The translations under genes and the position numbers were made by a program. A stretch of DNA of 64,000 bases from an uncultured Bacteroidales bacterium (GTDB lineage: Bacteria; Bacteroidota; Bacteroidia; Bacteroidales; P3). The stretch's first letter is position 1, and each line of letters opens with the position of its first letter. The notes below the pieces were generated by a model that saw only the letters and a program-made list of their open reading frames with translations, did not search any database and was not told the DNA's origin. Shown here in pieces: positions 19,328-28,074 of this stretch. The stretch covers positions 1 to 64,000 of the forward strand of contig ONDE01000012.1 in the NCBI GenBank assembly GCA_900316515.1. The letters are read 5' to 3'.

Positions 19328-20887
19328 TTAGATTAGGTCAAGGCTATAATGCAGACCGACATTCTGACGACGAGCTCGGGCCATCTTGATAATCAGGTAG
19401 CTGCAGGCAATGAGGTTACGCAACTCGGAGAGCGGCTCGGTGAGCACCGAGCGGTTGTAGAGGTCTTCGGTCTCGCGGAAGATAAGGTTGAGGCGGTCGA
19501 AGGCACGTTGCAGACGCAAGTCGCTACGAACAATACCCACATAGTTCCACATGATTTCCTGCAATTCCCGCTTGGTCTGAGTAATGAGCACCATCTCCTC
19601 GTTTAGTACCATGCCTTCGGCATTCCAATCTGGTACCACACTCTTAAACTGGAGCTTCGGCAGTCGCCCGATAGCACTCTGCGCCGCATTGTGGGCATAG
19701 ACCACTGCCTCGAGGAGCGAGTTGCTAGCCAAACGGTTGCCACCATGCAGTCCTGTACAAGAGCACTCGCCGGCAGCATAGAGGTTATGGATGGAGGACT
19801 CGCCATTGCTGTCGACCTTGATGCCGCCGCACTGGTAGTGAGCAGCTGGACGGATAGGTATCATGTCGCGCGTAATGTCGATGCCGATAGAGAGGCATTT
19901 GGCATATATCGTGGGGAAACCCTCAATAAGATGTTTCTTGCCAATACCACGGGCATCGAGATATAGGTAGTCCTTACCACTGAGTTTCATCTCGTTGTCG
20001 ATAGCACGGGCTACGATGTCACGCGGTGCAAGCGAGAGCCGCGAGTCGTACTTCTGCATAAACTCTTTACCATCGCGGTCCTTGAGCACAGCACCGGCTC
20101 CACGCATCGCCTCGGTGATGAGAAAGGCGGGCTTCTCGGCGGGATTGTAAAGACTCGTAGGATGGAACTGCATAAACTCGAGGTCCTTCAGCACGCCGCG
20201 AGCTCGGTGCACCATTGCCACACCATCGCCTGTAGAGATGACGGGCGTGGTTGTTGTGCTATAGACGTTGCCCATACCGCCAGTGGCGAGCAGGGTAACC
20301 TTGGCAAGATATGTGTCGATTCGGTTGGTGTCGCAGTCGAGAGCGTAGACACCGTAACATTCGATGTCGGGCGTATGCTTGGTGACACGCTGGCCTAGGT
20401 GGTGCTGGGTTATAATGTCGATGGCGAACTGGCGTTCTTTTATCTCAATATTGGGGTGTGCCCGTGCCGCTTCAAGCAAGCCACGTTCAATCTCCTCGCC
20501 GGTATTATCCTTATGGTGGAGGATACGAAACTCCGAGTGGCCGCCTTCACGGTGGAGGTCAAACTTGTCGCCCTTGCGGTCGAGGTCAAAGTTGACGCCG
20601 TACTGAACAAGCTCACGGATACGATCGGGGGCTTCACGGATTGTCATCTCTACGACCTCACGATCGCAGATACCATCACCTGCCACAAGAGTGTCGTGGA
20701 TGTGTTTGTCGAACGAATCGCTGTCGTACATAACGGCAGCAATGCCACCCTGGGCGTAGCGGGTGCTGCCTTCCGCAGCGTCGCCTTTGGTCAGAATGCA
20801 CACCTTGCCATAAGGTGCCACCTTGAGGGCGAAAGATAGACCGGCAATGCCGGAACCGACCACGAGAAAGTCTACTTCGTGACGCAT
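19328..20887 (-). CDS. nadB: L-aspartate oxidase, NAD biosynthesis
   Basis: This 519-residue FAD enzyme oxidises L-aspartate to iminoaspartate, the first step of the de novo quinolinate/NAD route. The FAD-binding start FLVVGSGIAGLSFALK, the STRYAQGGIAAV motif, HREGGHSEFRI, the EFMQFHPTSLY motif and AAHYQCGGIKVD with GLHGGNRLASNSLLEA are the hallmarks that separate NadB from succinate dehydrogenase and fumarate reductase flavoproteins. nadA and nadC are not in the window. The gene begins only 12 bp after a C10 protease gene, an unexpected neighbour for a cytoplasmic biosynthetic enzyme. Confidence 0.95.
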   Translation of the reverse strand: MRHEVDFLVVGSGIAGLSFALKVAPYGKVCILTKGDAAEGSTRYAQGGIAAVMYDSDSFDKHIHDTLVAGDGICDREVVEMTIREAPDRIRELVQYGVNFDLDRKGDKFDLHREGGHSEFRILHHKDNTGEEIERGLLEAARAHPNIEIKERQFAIDIITQHHLGQRVTKHTPDIECYGVYALDCDTNRIDTYLAKVTLLATGGMGNVYSTTTTPVISTGDGVAMVHRARGVLKDLEFMQFHPTSLYNPAEKPAFLITEAMRGAGAVLKDRDGKEFMQKYDSRLSLAPRDIVARAIDNEMKLSGKDYLYLDARGIGKKHLIEGFPTIYAKCLSIGIDITRDMIPIRPAAHYQCGGIKVDSNGESSIHNLYAAGECSCTGLHGGNRLASNSLLEAVVYAHNAAQSAIGRLPKLQFKSVVPDWNAEGMVLNEEMVLITQTKRELQEIMWNYVGIVRSDLRLQRAFDRLNLIFRETEDLYNRSVLTEPLSELRNLIACSYLIIKMARARRQNVGLHYSLDLI

Positions 20888-20899
20888 AATTGTCGATGG

Positions 20900-23770
20900 T
20901 TAACGTTTGATAAATGATGCGTGGTTGTCACCAATCTTGATAAAGTAAACACCTTCAGGAAGTGTGCTGACATCGATTGCGATTGTCTGTCCGCCACGAT
21001 ATTCAACGGTCTGGACGAAACGACCAGTGGCATCGAATATATGCATATTTTCGTTAACACCGCTGACCGTAACCGTCGTTGAGGCAGGATTGGGGTAAAT
21101 CGACAGTTCAGAATTCTGAATACCGTCGATGCCCTGAGTGCCGCCAGCAAAGTAGGCTGTGTAGGTGGCGTTACCCGTAACGGTAATTGTACGGGGATTA
21201 CTGGTGTTGCCATCCTGCCAACGCACGAAGTGGTATCCGCTGTTGGCCGTAGCCGTGAGGGTAACTGTCTGGCCGGCTGCATAGGTGCCACCACCGGTGA
21301 CGGTACCCATCTGCTCATTGTCGCTGACCACGGTAACCGTATATGTTGTAGCGACGGTGTTTTCTGTGAGTACCACAGCTTTGAGAAGCCACGAATAGTT
21401 CAGCGTCGAAGCAAGGTCCGGCAGGTGGCTCCATGTGGTGCCGTCGGTGGAAGCCCAGTCACTGTTGGGGTCGCCGGTATAGCTACATACCGCAGCAGGA
21501 TGCTGCAGACCTGAAGTCTCGAAAGTGATCCAAAGATTCTGACCCGTGGGGATGGATAAGGTGGAGTTGAGCACCACTTCTTTCCAAGCTTCTTCGTCAC
21601 TGGCATTGAAGATGCAGGTCTGTGTATGTGCCAGAGTACCTGGATTACTGCCAGAGCCACCGGTATAGACATTGAGTGTATAGCTGCCTTCTTCCTTAAC
21701 ATAAAGCATAACACTCTTAAGGTAGTTGCATCCGGCAAGCTGAGTAGGCGTAAGCGCAATACCCCAGTACATTGGCCCACCGCCAGTACCTACAGCACTA
21801 GAGGAGAAATTATTGCCACAGTAGCTGACGGTATCGGTGTGCGAGGGATCGTCGCTGGAAACCACGGCTATGGTCTGGCTGGCGGTATGCGAGCCACTGC
21901 TGTTGGTTGCTGTGGCGGTTACGGTGTAGGTGCCGGGATTGTTATAGGTAAAGGTCACGCTGGCGCCGCTGGCACTGCTCGGAGTGGCGCCAGGCATACT
22001 CCACGTCACTGTAGCCCCTGTGGAAGCATCGGCATTAAAGGTAATGGTAGTACCCACCGTTGCATGCGACGGACCACTGATGGATACCGAAGGAGGCGCC
22101 ACAGGAGGAATAGCCGACGTTATAGCCTTAAGAAGCCATGAATAGACAAGCGTCGACGAGAGATCTTGCAAATGGCTCCACGAGGTGCCATTGGTAGAGG
22201 CCCAGTCGCTGTTCGGTTCATAGGTATAGCGGCAGGCAGCAGCCGGATGGTTCAATCCGTTAGCATAAAACACCACCCAGAGATTCTTTGTAGTGTCGAT
22301 CTGACATACGGCGTCGAGAAACACCTCTTTCCACGAATTGGTATCGGCAGCGACGAACGTTGTTGTCTGGGTATGTATCAACGTCGTTGGAGACGTGGTG
22401 CCACCCGAATAGACCTTGAGTGTGTGGGCTCCAGCCTCGCGGACATACAGTTGAACACATTTGAGGTAGTTACGTCCGGCAAGTTGCTCGGCGGGTATCA
22501 TAATTCCCCAGTACATGGGACCACCGCTGGTACCCACAGAACTGGCATAAGAACTGTTGCCACAATAGCTGATGGTGTCTGACGGCGTTGTCGGGGCGAC
22601 ATAACCCTGGGGCTGAACGCCGGTGAGAATCTGCTGGTTGAGGTTGAAAGTGTATGAAGACGTAGAACCCGTGCCGCCACCGCCAAGGGCAAGGTTGTCA
22701 AGGGTATAGTAACCGTTATAGTAACCGCTCCAACCCCAATTGAAATGGAACCGTGTCTCGGCGGTATTGCAACCGTCGCACACGAAACAATGCCCGCTTC
22801 CGGAGTCAAAACCCGCATAGAGCACCGGACGCATAGCGTTGAGTTCTGTTACGATGTAGTTTTTCCAGTTGCTATCGCTGGTGTTGTTGCGATATCTGGC
22901 CTGGATATTATTATCGTAGCCGAAGAACATCGAGAGGGCATCCTGTGCCGAGGGGTAGGAAGAATAACTATATCCAAAGTTTGTCAACTGTGCTCCGCTG
23001 GCATCGGTGCCATAATCCATCTCGATTGCAACACCTACATGGTACATAAGCGTGGCAACGGCATTGTCCTGGGCTGTTGTGCTTGTACTGCCAAGAGCCG
23101 TCGGCATGAGTGACCAGTTGTAGGTTGTGTTGCCAAAGTTGGCAGAGAGCGTGCCATAAGGCGTGGTGTACGAATGACTGCCAGTGCCCTGGGCTGGGTG
23201 ATTCCAGTATTTCATAACCTGTGCAACAGCTGTGGCCACACATCCAGCCACCGTGCGGGCATGCTCGGTGCTGTCGTAAGGGCAGAATTTGTTATAATAG
23301 GGGCTCTGGTCCCATGTTGTCGACATCAAGGCAGGCACCATGGCAAGCGGCATGGGCTCGCCAGCGACTGCACTGCCGTATTTCTGCCACTGGCCGGAAA
23401 CCTCTTCCGAGGCTACAGCGTCGACTCTACGCAGGTAATCTATCTGCTCCTGATAGGTTGAGAGCCAGTAACGCACCTCGGGATTAAGTTCGGCGGAAGC
23501 GGGGCTGTCGAACGAATAGGCCAGGATGGGCTGCACACAGTCGTCGGCAGCAACAATGACGAATCCTGTTGTCGGTGCGGCAAAAACATACATTCCGTCG
23601 AAAGGAATGTCTATTTGACGCATAGGAGACGTAATAGCCGGCACATCACTGTCGCGATGGGCATTCCAGAAGTTGGTGGCCACATTGCCTGCCGTCTTGC
23701 TGTTTACAGGGCCAGCCATGACACTAAGGCACGCAAGGCTGAACAACAAAGCAAATAATGTCTTTTTCAT
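20900..23770 (-). CDS. Secreted C10-family cysteine protease with PKD and duplicated accessory domain, 956 residues
   Basis: Signal peptide (MKKTLFALLFSLACLSVMAG), propeptide with FVIVAADDCVQPILAYS, catalytic Cys177 in VAGCVATAVAQVMKYWNHP, His327 in GSGHCFVCDG and a WGWSG motif (WGWGG in the others) near 346-350. The ~150-residue accessory domain appears twice (about 398-550 and 646-798), flanking a PKD-like domain (about 558-637, PGTYTVTATATNSSGSHTA). One InlB-like repeat (about 808-873, GYHFVRWQDGNTSNPRTITV) and a T9SS type A domain (LSIYPNPASTTVTVSG ... EGVYFIKIGD) close the protein. It lies 33 bp downstream of a larger C10 gene and 12 bp upstream of nadB. Confidence 0.92.
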   Translation of the reverse strand: MKKTLFALLFSLACLSVMAGPVNSKTAGNVATNFWNAHRDSDVPAITSPMRQIDIPFDGMYVFAAPTTGFVIVAADDCVQPILAYSFDSPASAELNPEVRYWLSTYQEQIDYLRRVDAVASEEVSGQWQKYGSAVAGEPMPLAMVPALMSTTWDQSPYYNKFCPYDSTEHARTVAGCVATAVAQVMKYWNHPAQGTGSHSYTTPYGTLSANFGNTTYNWSLMPTALGSTSTTAQDNAVATLMYHVGVAIEMDYGTDASGAQLTNFGYSYSSYPSAQDALSMFFGYDNNIQARYRNNTSDSNWKNYIVTELNAMRPVLYAGFDSGSGHCFVCDGCNTAETRFHFNWGWSGYYNGYYTLDNLALGGGGTGSTSSYTFNLNQQILTGVQPQGYVAPTTPSDTISYCGNSSYASSVGTSGGPMYWGIMIPAEQLAGRNYLKCVQLYVREAGAHTLKVYSGGTTSPTTLIHTQTTTFVAADTNSWKEVFLDAVCQIDTTKNLWVVFYANGLNHPAAACRYTYEPNSDWASTNGTSWSHLQDLSSTLVYSWLLKAITSAIPPVAPPSVSISGPSHATVGTTITFNADASTGATVTWSMPGATPSSASGASVTFTYNNPGTYTVTATATNSSGSHTASQTIAVVSSDDPSHTDTVSYCGNNFSSSAVGTGGGPMYWGIALTPTQLAGCNYLKSVMLYVKEEGSYTLNVYTGGSGSNPGTLAHTQTCIFNASDEEAWKEVVLNSTLSIPTGQNLWITFETSGLQHPAAVCSYTGDPNSDWASTDGTTWSHLPDLASTLNYSWLLKAVVLTENTVATTYTVTVVSDNEQMGTVTGGGTYAAGQTVTLTATANSGYHFVRWQDGNTSNPRTITVTGNATYTAYFAGGTQGIDGIQNSELSIYPNPASTTVTVSGVNENMHIFDATGRFVQTVEYRGGQTIAIDVSTLPEGVYFIKIGDNHASFIKR

Positions 23771-23803
23771 TTTTGTATGTAGTTTTACGGTTAGTTTCTT
23801 TTA

Positions 23804-26800
23804 TTAATGCTTGATAAACGAAGCGTGGCTATTGCCTATTTTGATAAAGTATACACCATTGGGAAGGTTGCTGACATCAATGGTGTTGGCGCCAGGAACC
23901 ACACTGGAGCTTAACGTTGTGCGACCTGTAACATCGAGGATGACGGCTTCGCCGCACACGTCGACAACGATGTTGAGTGTCGCTGTTGCAGGACTGGGAT
24001 ATACCAAGAACTCTGTTTTATCTATATCGTCAACGCCCTGATTCTCGTCTATTTCAAAGAAGGCTGTGTAGGTGGCGTTGCCGTTGACCGTGACGGTACG
24101 CGGATTGGACGTGTTGCCATCCTGCCACTGCACAAAGTGGTAGCCGTTGGCGGCTGTTGCCGTGAGGGTGGCTGTAGCGCCGGCATTGTATGTGCCACCA
24201 CCGCTGACGGTGCCCCATGCGTTGTTGTTGCTTGCGACGGTAATGGTGTACTGCACAGGCGGATTGGCCTCAAAGGTGGCGGTATATGTAGCGTTGCCGT
24301 TGACCGTAATGGTACGCGGATTGGACGTGTTGCCGTCCTGCCACTGTACAAAGTGGTAGCCGTTGGCGGCTGTTGCCGTGAGGGTGGCCGTAGCGCCGGC
24401 ATTGTATGTGCCGCCACCGCTGACGGTACCCCACGTATTGTTGTTGCTTGCGACGGTAATGGTGTACTGCACAGGCGGATTGGCCTCAAAGGTGGCGGTA
24501 TAGGTGGCATTGCCGTTGACTGTTACGGTACGCGGATTGGCCGTGTTGCCGTCCTGCCACTGTACAAAGTGGTAGCCGTTGGCGGCAGTTGCCGTGAGGG
24601 TGGCCGTAGCGCCGGCATTGTATGTGCCGCCACCGCTGACGGTACCCCACGCATTGTTGTTGCTCGTGGCGGTAATGGTGTACTGCACAGGCGGATTGGC
24701 CTCAAAGGTGGCAGTGTAGGTTGCGTTGCCGTTGACTGTAACGGTACGCGGATTGGACGTGTTGCCGTCCTGCCACTGCACAAAGTGGTAGCCGTTGGCG
24801 GCCGTTGCCGTGAGGGTGGCCGTAGCACCGGCATTGTATGTGCCGCCGCCACTGACGGTACCCCACGCGTTGTTGTTGCTCGCAGCAGTGATGGTGTACT
24901 GCGTCGGAACAGAATATTCCGCAATAACGATATTGTCAAGGTACAGATAGTACATATCGTTGCTGATATAGCGGAAGACGATACGTCCCGTGGTGTTGGT
25001 GGGCACGGAGAAGTTTGCCGATCGGTCGACATAGGTGGTCGACGTGAGGGATTCCTGGAAAAGCTGTGTGGTGTTGGTGCCGTCGTACCACAGGACCTGA
25101 TAAGTCTCGGGATAAGAGGTACTCCTGATACGTGCCTTCCACGACACTGTGTAGCTGCCGCTGGTAGCTATCGGCGGGGACATAAGCCAGTCGTCGGCCG
25201 AGTCGGCATATCGTATGCCGATGCATATCGAGTTGTTGTAGCCATAGGTGCTTTCCATCAACGACCATGTGATACCGTCGTCGTTAACATCGTTGGCAAT
25301 CCAACAGTTGGCCGTGGTGTCGTTGAAATTCTCACTATAGGGGAAACTGGAGATAATACACGGGTCGGGGGCGGGAGTACTGCTACTGCCAAAGATACCT
25401 TTTATCATGGCGGTGACATCCCACGACTGACCGTTGTCGTTCAGACTGCTGCCCCATAGGAACGACCCTGCTGCACCGCTGCCGTAGGTGTAGGCGGCGG
25501 GATATCCACTGTCATTGTAGTTGAAGACTATCCACATGGTCTGTGTGGCGGCCACAGGGGTGGCAAGTGTAATGGTCTGCCACGTATCTATATCGGCATC
25601 GGAGTATGTAACCGTGGCGGTGGCCGCCGTCGTTGAGTGCGACGCACCGGTATATATTGTCATGTTGTATGTTCCGCTGGCGGTGACATAAAGCTGCACC
25701 GAATGTAGATACTTGGTTGCATCGAGCAGCGAGACTGGTAGTTTTATACCCCATGTGGTGGAGCCGCTCGTGCTGCGGTAGTTGTTGAGCTTGTGGTTGC
25801 CCGGACAGTAGTGCAGCGTGTCGCCACCGACTGCTGCGAAGGTGGCCGTGAAGCTATAGCTGCCACCGTTGGCTATAATCTCGCGGGGATTGAACTTGCT
25901 GCCGTCGGTCCACCCGCTGAAGCGGTAGCCGCTGCTGGCGGTGGCTCTCAGGGCAACGGTGTCGCCAAACGAATAGCTGCCGCCACCGCTGGCACTGCCA
26001 TGACCTGTCGTTGTGGCAGTAACGGTGGTAGTGCCGCTGGTACTCCAGTTAGTGTTGGGCCGTATGCCTATGAGGGCCACATTGTTCATGTTATAAGTGC
26101 CGCTGCTGTTGCCACCAATGCCGCCCACGCCGGGGTTAAGCGAACCAACGGTGAAGTGGCCGTTGTTGGAACCGCCCCAGCCCCAGTTGACATGGAACTG
26201 GCCGCTATTGTTATATCCATCGAACACAAAACTGTGGCCTGCCGACACATTGCTACCCGAATAGAGGACAGGGCGCTGCTGGTCGAGCTCGGCACGCAGC
26301 AGTGCACTGAAATCCGCATCACTGTAGTCCTCTCGGGCAATGGCCGCCATGTCGGGTCGATACTTGAAGAATTTCATAAACGCCGTCTCCGACGAGCGAC
26401 TGATAGTACCATTGGTGTTGTAATTGTGTGCTCCGCTGGCCGATGGGCTGTAACTCATCTCAGCAGCCACACCGACATGATACATCAAAGTTGCCACTGC
26501 ATTCACTTGCGTAGAACTGCTGGTACCTGTCAGAGCGTTGGGCATGTTGGACCACTGGTAGGTAGTGGCGCCAAAATCAGCTGTGAGATTGGGGAAGTTA
26601 TAGTTGACGCCGTTGATGGTGCGGTCGCTGGTGTATGTATGGCTTCCATAGCCTGTGGCTGGGTGATTATAGTATTTCATCACCTGGGCTGTGGCTGTGG
26701 CCACACAGCCCGTCACCGAACGGTCGCCCGAGGTGGCTTGGGGGCATAGGTTGTTATAGTAGGGGCTCTGGTTCCACGTGGTTGTGAGCAACGGACTCAC

Positions 26801-27235
26801 GGCCGTGGGCAGCGGTGCAGGAGGCATTGTGCCCTCCAGCAGCATCGCCCATTGGCCGGCAGCCAAGCCCATCGCAGCCGCGGCCTCACCGAGGCTCTTG
26901 TGGTATCGTATCTCTTTCTCGTAGTCCTGCAGCCATCCTACGATGTTATCGGGCATCTCCTTGGTCTCGAAACGCGCCGTGGTGCTGTAGCCCAGCACGG
27001 GAACGACACAGTCGTCGGCACTGACCAGCACAAAACCTCCTTCTTCGGCAGCGAATATATAGAACTCTGTGAAAGGGGTCTGCGCTGTGACATCGACAAG
27101 GGCTGCCGTGTCCTTCATACCCATGGCGGCCATATAAGTGTCGGCCACACGCCGGGCTGTGGCGACATCGACAGGCTTGGCAATGACCGACGTACAGATA
27201 ATCATCAGCAACAGGGCAAAAATTGTTTTCTTCAT
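23804..27235 (-). CDS. Secreted C10-family cysteine protease with four tandem InlB-like repeats, 1143 residues
   Basis: Signal peptide (1-19), propeptide with FVLVSADDCVVPVLGYS, catalytic Cys177 in TGCVATATAQVMKYYNHP, His334 in AGHSFVFDG, and WGWGG at 351-355. Then come an InlB-like segment (about 405-468), the accessory domain shared with the other C10 proteases (about 471-622), a cleaved-adhesin/MAM-like domain (about 632-787, FPYSENFNDTTANCW ... LYLDNIVIAEY), and four nearly identical 72-residue InlB-like repeats (about 790-1072). A T9SS type A domain ends the protein (FLVYPSPATATLNIV ... NGVYFIKIGN). It begins 21 bp after the response regulator gene, which suggests that both are on one transcript. 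Confidence 0.92.
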   Translation of the reverse strand: MKKTIFALLLMIICTSVIAKPVDVATARRVADTYMAAMGMKDTAALVDVTAQTPFTEFYIFAAEEGGFVLVSADDCVVPVLGYSTTARFETKEMPDNIVGWLQDYEKEIRYHKSLGEAAAAMGLAAGQWAMLLEGTMPPAPLPTAVSPLLTTTWNQSPYYNNLCPQATSGDRSVTGCVATATAQVMKYYNHPATGYGSHTYTSDRTINGVNYNFPNLTADFGATTYQWSNMPNALTGTSSSTQVNAVATLMYHVGVAAEMSYSPSASGAHNYNTNGTISRSSETAFMKFFKYRPDMAAIAREDYSDADFSALLRAELDQQRPVLYSGSNVSAGHSFVFDGYNNSGQFHVNWGWGGSNNGHFTVGSLNPGVGGIGGNSSGTYNMNNVALIGIRPNTNWSTSGTTTVTATTTGHGSASGGGSYSFGDTVALRATASSGYRFSGWTDGSKFNPREIIANGGSYSFTATFAAVGGDTLHYCPGNHKLNNYRSTSGSTTWGIKLPVSLLDATKYLHSVQLYVTASGTYNMTIYTGASHSTTAATATVTYSDADIDTWQTITLATPVAATQTMWIVFNYNDSGYPAAYTYGSGAAGSFLWGSSLNDNGQSWDVTAMIKGIFGSSSTPAPDPCIISSFPYSENFNDTTANCWIANDVNDDGITWSLMESTYGYNNSICIGIRYADSADDWLMSPPIATSGSYTVSWKARIRSTSYPETYQVLWYDGTNTTQLFQESLTSTTYVDRSANFSVPTNTTGRIVFRYISNDMYYLYLDNIVIAEYSVPTQYTITAASNNNAWGTVSGGGTYNAGATATLTATAANGYHFVQWQDGNTSNPRTVTVNGNATYTATFEANPPVQYTITATSNNNAWGTVSGGGTYNAGATATLTATAANGYHFVQWQDGNTANPRTVTVNGNATYTATFEANPPVQYTITVASNNNTWGTVSGGGTYNAGATATLTATAANGYHFVQWQDGNTSNPRTITVNGNATYTATFEANPPVQYTITVASNNNAWGTVSGGGTYNAGATATLTATAANGYHFVQWQDGNTSNPRTVTVNGNATYTAFFEIDENQGVDDIDKTEFLVYPSPATATLNIVVDVCGEAVILDVTGRTTLSSSVVPGANTIDVSNLPNGVYFIKIGNSHASFIKH
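24049..24906 (-). repeat. Four tandem 216-bp repeats (InlB-like domains) in the 1143-residue protease
   Basis: The phrase GGTGTACTGCACAGGCGG and its surroundings recur every 216 bp (near 24246, 24462 and 24678; a diverged copy starts near 24894). Each unit codes for 72 residues with GTVSGGGTYNAGATATLTAT and GYHFVQWQDGN. The very high DNA identity, third positions included, points to recent amplification or conversion. Confidence 0.9.
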
Positions 27236-27256
27236 GGTTGTTGTTCTTGCTTCTTA

Positions 27257-28057
27257 TTATTGACGAGAAAGGAAATTGACTTCGGCGGGATTTATCAGGC
27301 CTAGCGATATGGCCTTGGCCACACGCGCGGCACTCTTGTTGACGATATCCAAACGACGGGAAAGGTCCTTCTGGCGTTCCTGCACCACCTTGTCGGTCTC
27401 GCCGAGTTGGTTGGAAATCTCGGCTGCCGTACAGCCTGCAGCCTCAAGCAGTAGCAGTTGGCGCTCTGTGTCACTGAGGCCGAATGTGGGGTCATGGGCT
27501 GAGACGAGGTCGAAGTAGTGGCCTGCTGCCTCCTTCAAGGTGAGCATCACAGGATAGTTGAAATAGAACTCCTCGCCACGTTCAAGGCAGGCTATGGCTC
27601 GCAGTATATTCTCTATGGCGAACCCACCGACGGCATTCTTGCTCACAAAGGCCGAGGCTCCGAGTTTCAAGGCTTCCATAACCACCCGTCCAATGTCGTA
27701 GAGACGCTGCATGTGGCCCTCTTCCCCGGGAAGCGGCGCATCAAAGCGACCCGAAAAGATGATAACCTTGACCTTGGGGTAGCGCTCATGCACTCGCTGC
27801 GTGACCATAAGGCCACCTGTGGGCTCGCCGCCCATCTCCATATCCACCAGCAGATAGTCGGGCGCCTCGCATTTGCTCAAGGCAGCCAACAACGACGGGC
27901 CGTCGGCGAAAGTATCCACCATCTCCACACGGCTGATAACGCTGGCGTCCATATCGCCGCTCTCAACCTTGGCAGCGCGACTGTTCATTTCCATCTTGAC
28001 GACCTTGCGTATCAGCGGCTCGTCGTCAACCATCATTACCCGTATCTTTTTTTCCAT
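27257..28057 (-). CDS. Response regulator with REC and LuxR-type helix-turn-helix domains
   Basis: The 266-residue protein begins with a receiver domain: acidic pair in VMMVDDEP (11-12), phospho-acceptor Asp72 in YLLVDMEMGG, Ser102 in IIFSGR and Lys140 in AFVSKN. The receiver is longer than usual, with extra sequence at residues 27-45 and 104-118. A C-terminal LuxR/NarL-like helix-turn-helix (about 193-255, LSDTERQLLLLEAAGCTAAEISNQLG) should bind DNA. It is 17 bp downstream of the histidine kinase gene, its obvious partner, and 21 bp upstream of a C10 protease gene, so proteases are plausible targets as well as transcript partners. Confidence 0.88.
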   Translation of the reverse strand: MEKKIRVMMVDDEPLIRKVVKMEMNSRAAKVESGDMDASVISRVEMVDTFADGPSLLAALSKCEAPDYLLVDMEMGGEPTGGLMVTQRVHERYPKVKVIIFSGRFDAPLPGEEGHMQRLYDIGRVVMEALKLGASAFVSKNAVGGFAIENILRAIACLERGEEFYFNYPVMLTLKEAAGHYFDLVSAHDPTFGLSDTERQLLLLEAAGCTAAEISNQLGETDKVVQERQKDLSRRLDIVNKSAARVAKAISLGLINPAEVNFLSRQ

Positions 28058-28074
28058 TTCTGTTCTTTGTCTAC

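Noticed and set aside
24049..24906. Regular repeats considered as a CRISPR array
   Set aside because: The units are 216 bp, translated and without unique spacers; they are protein domain repeats.
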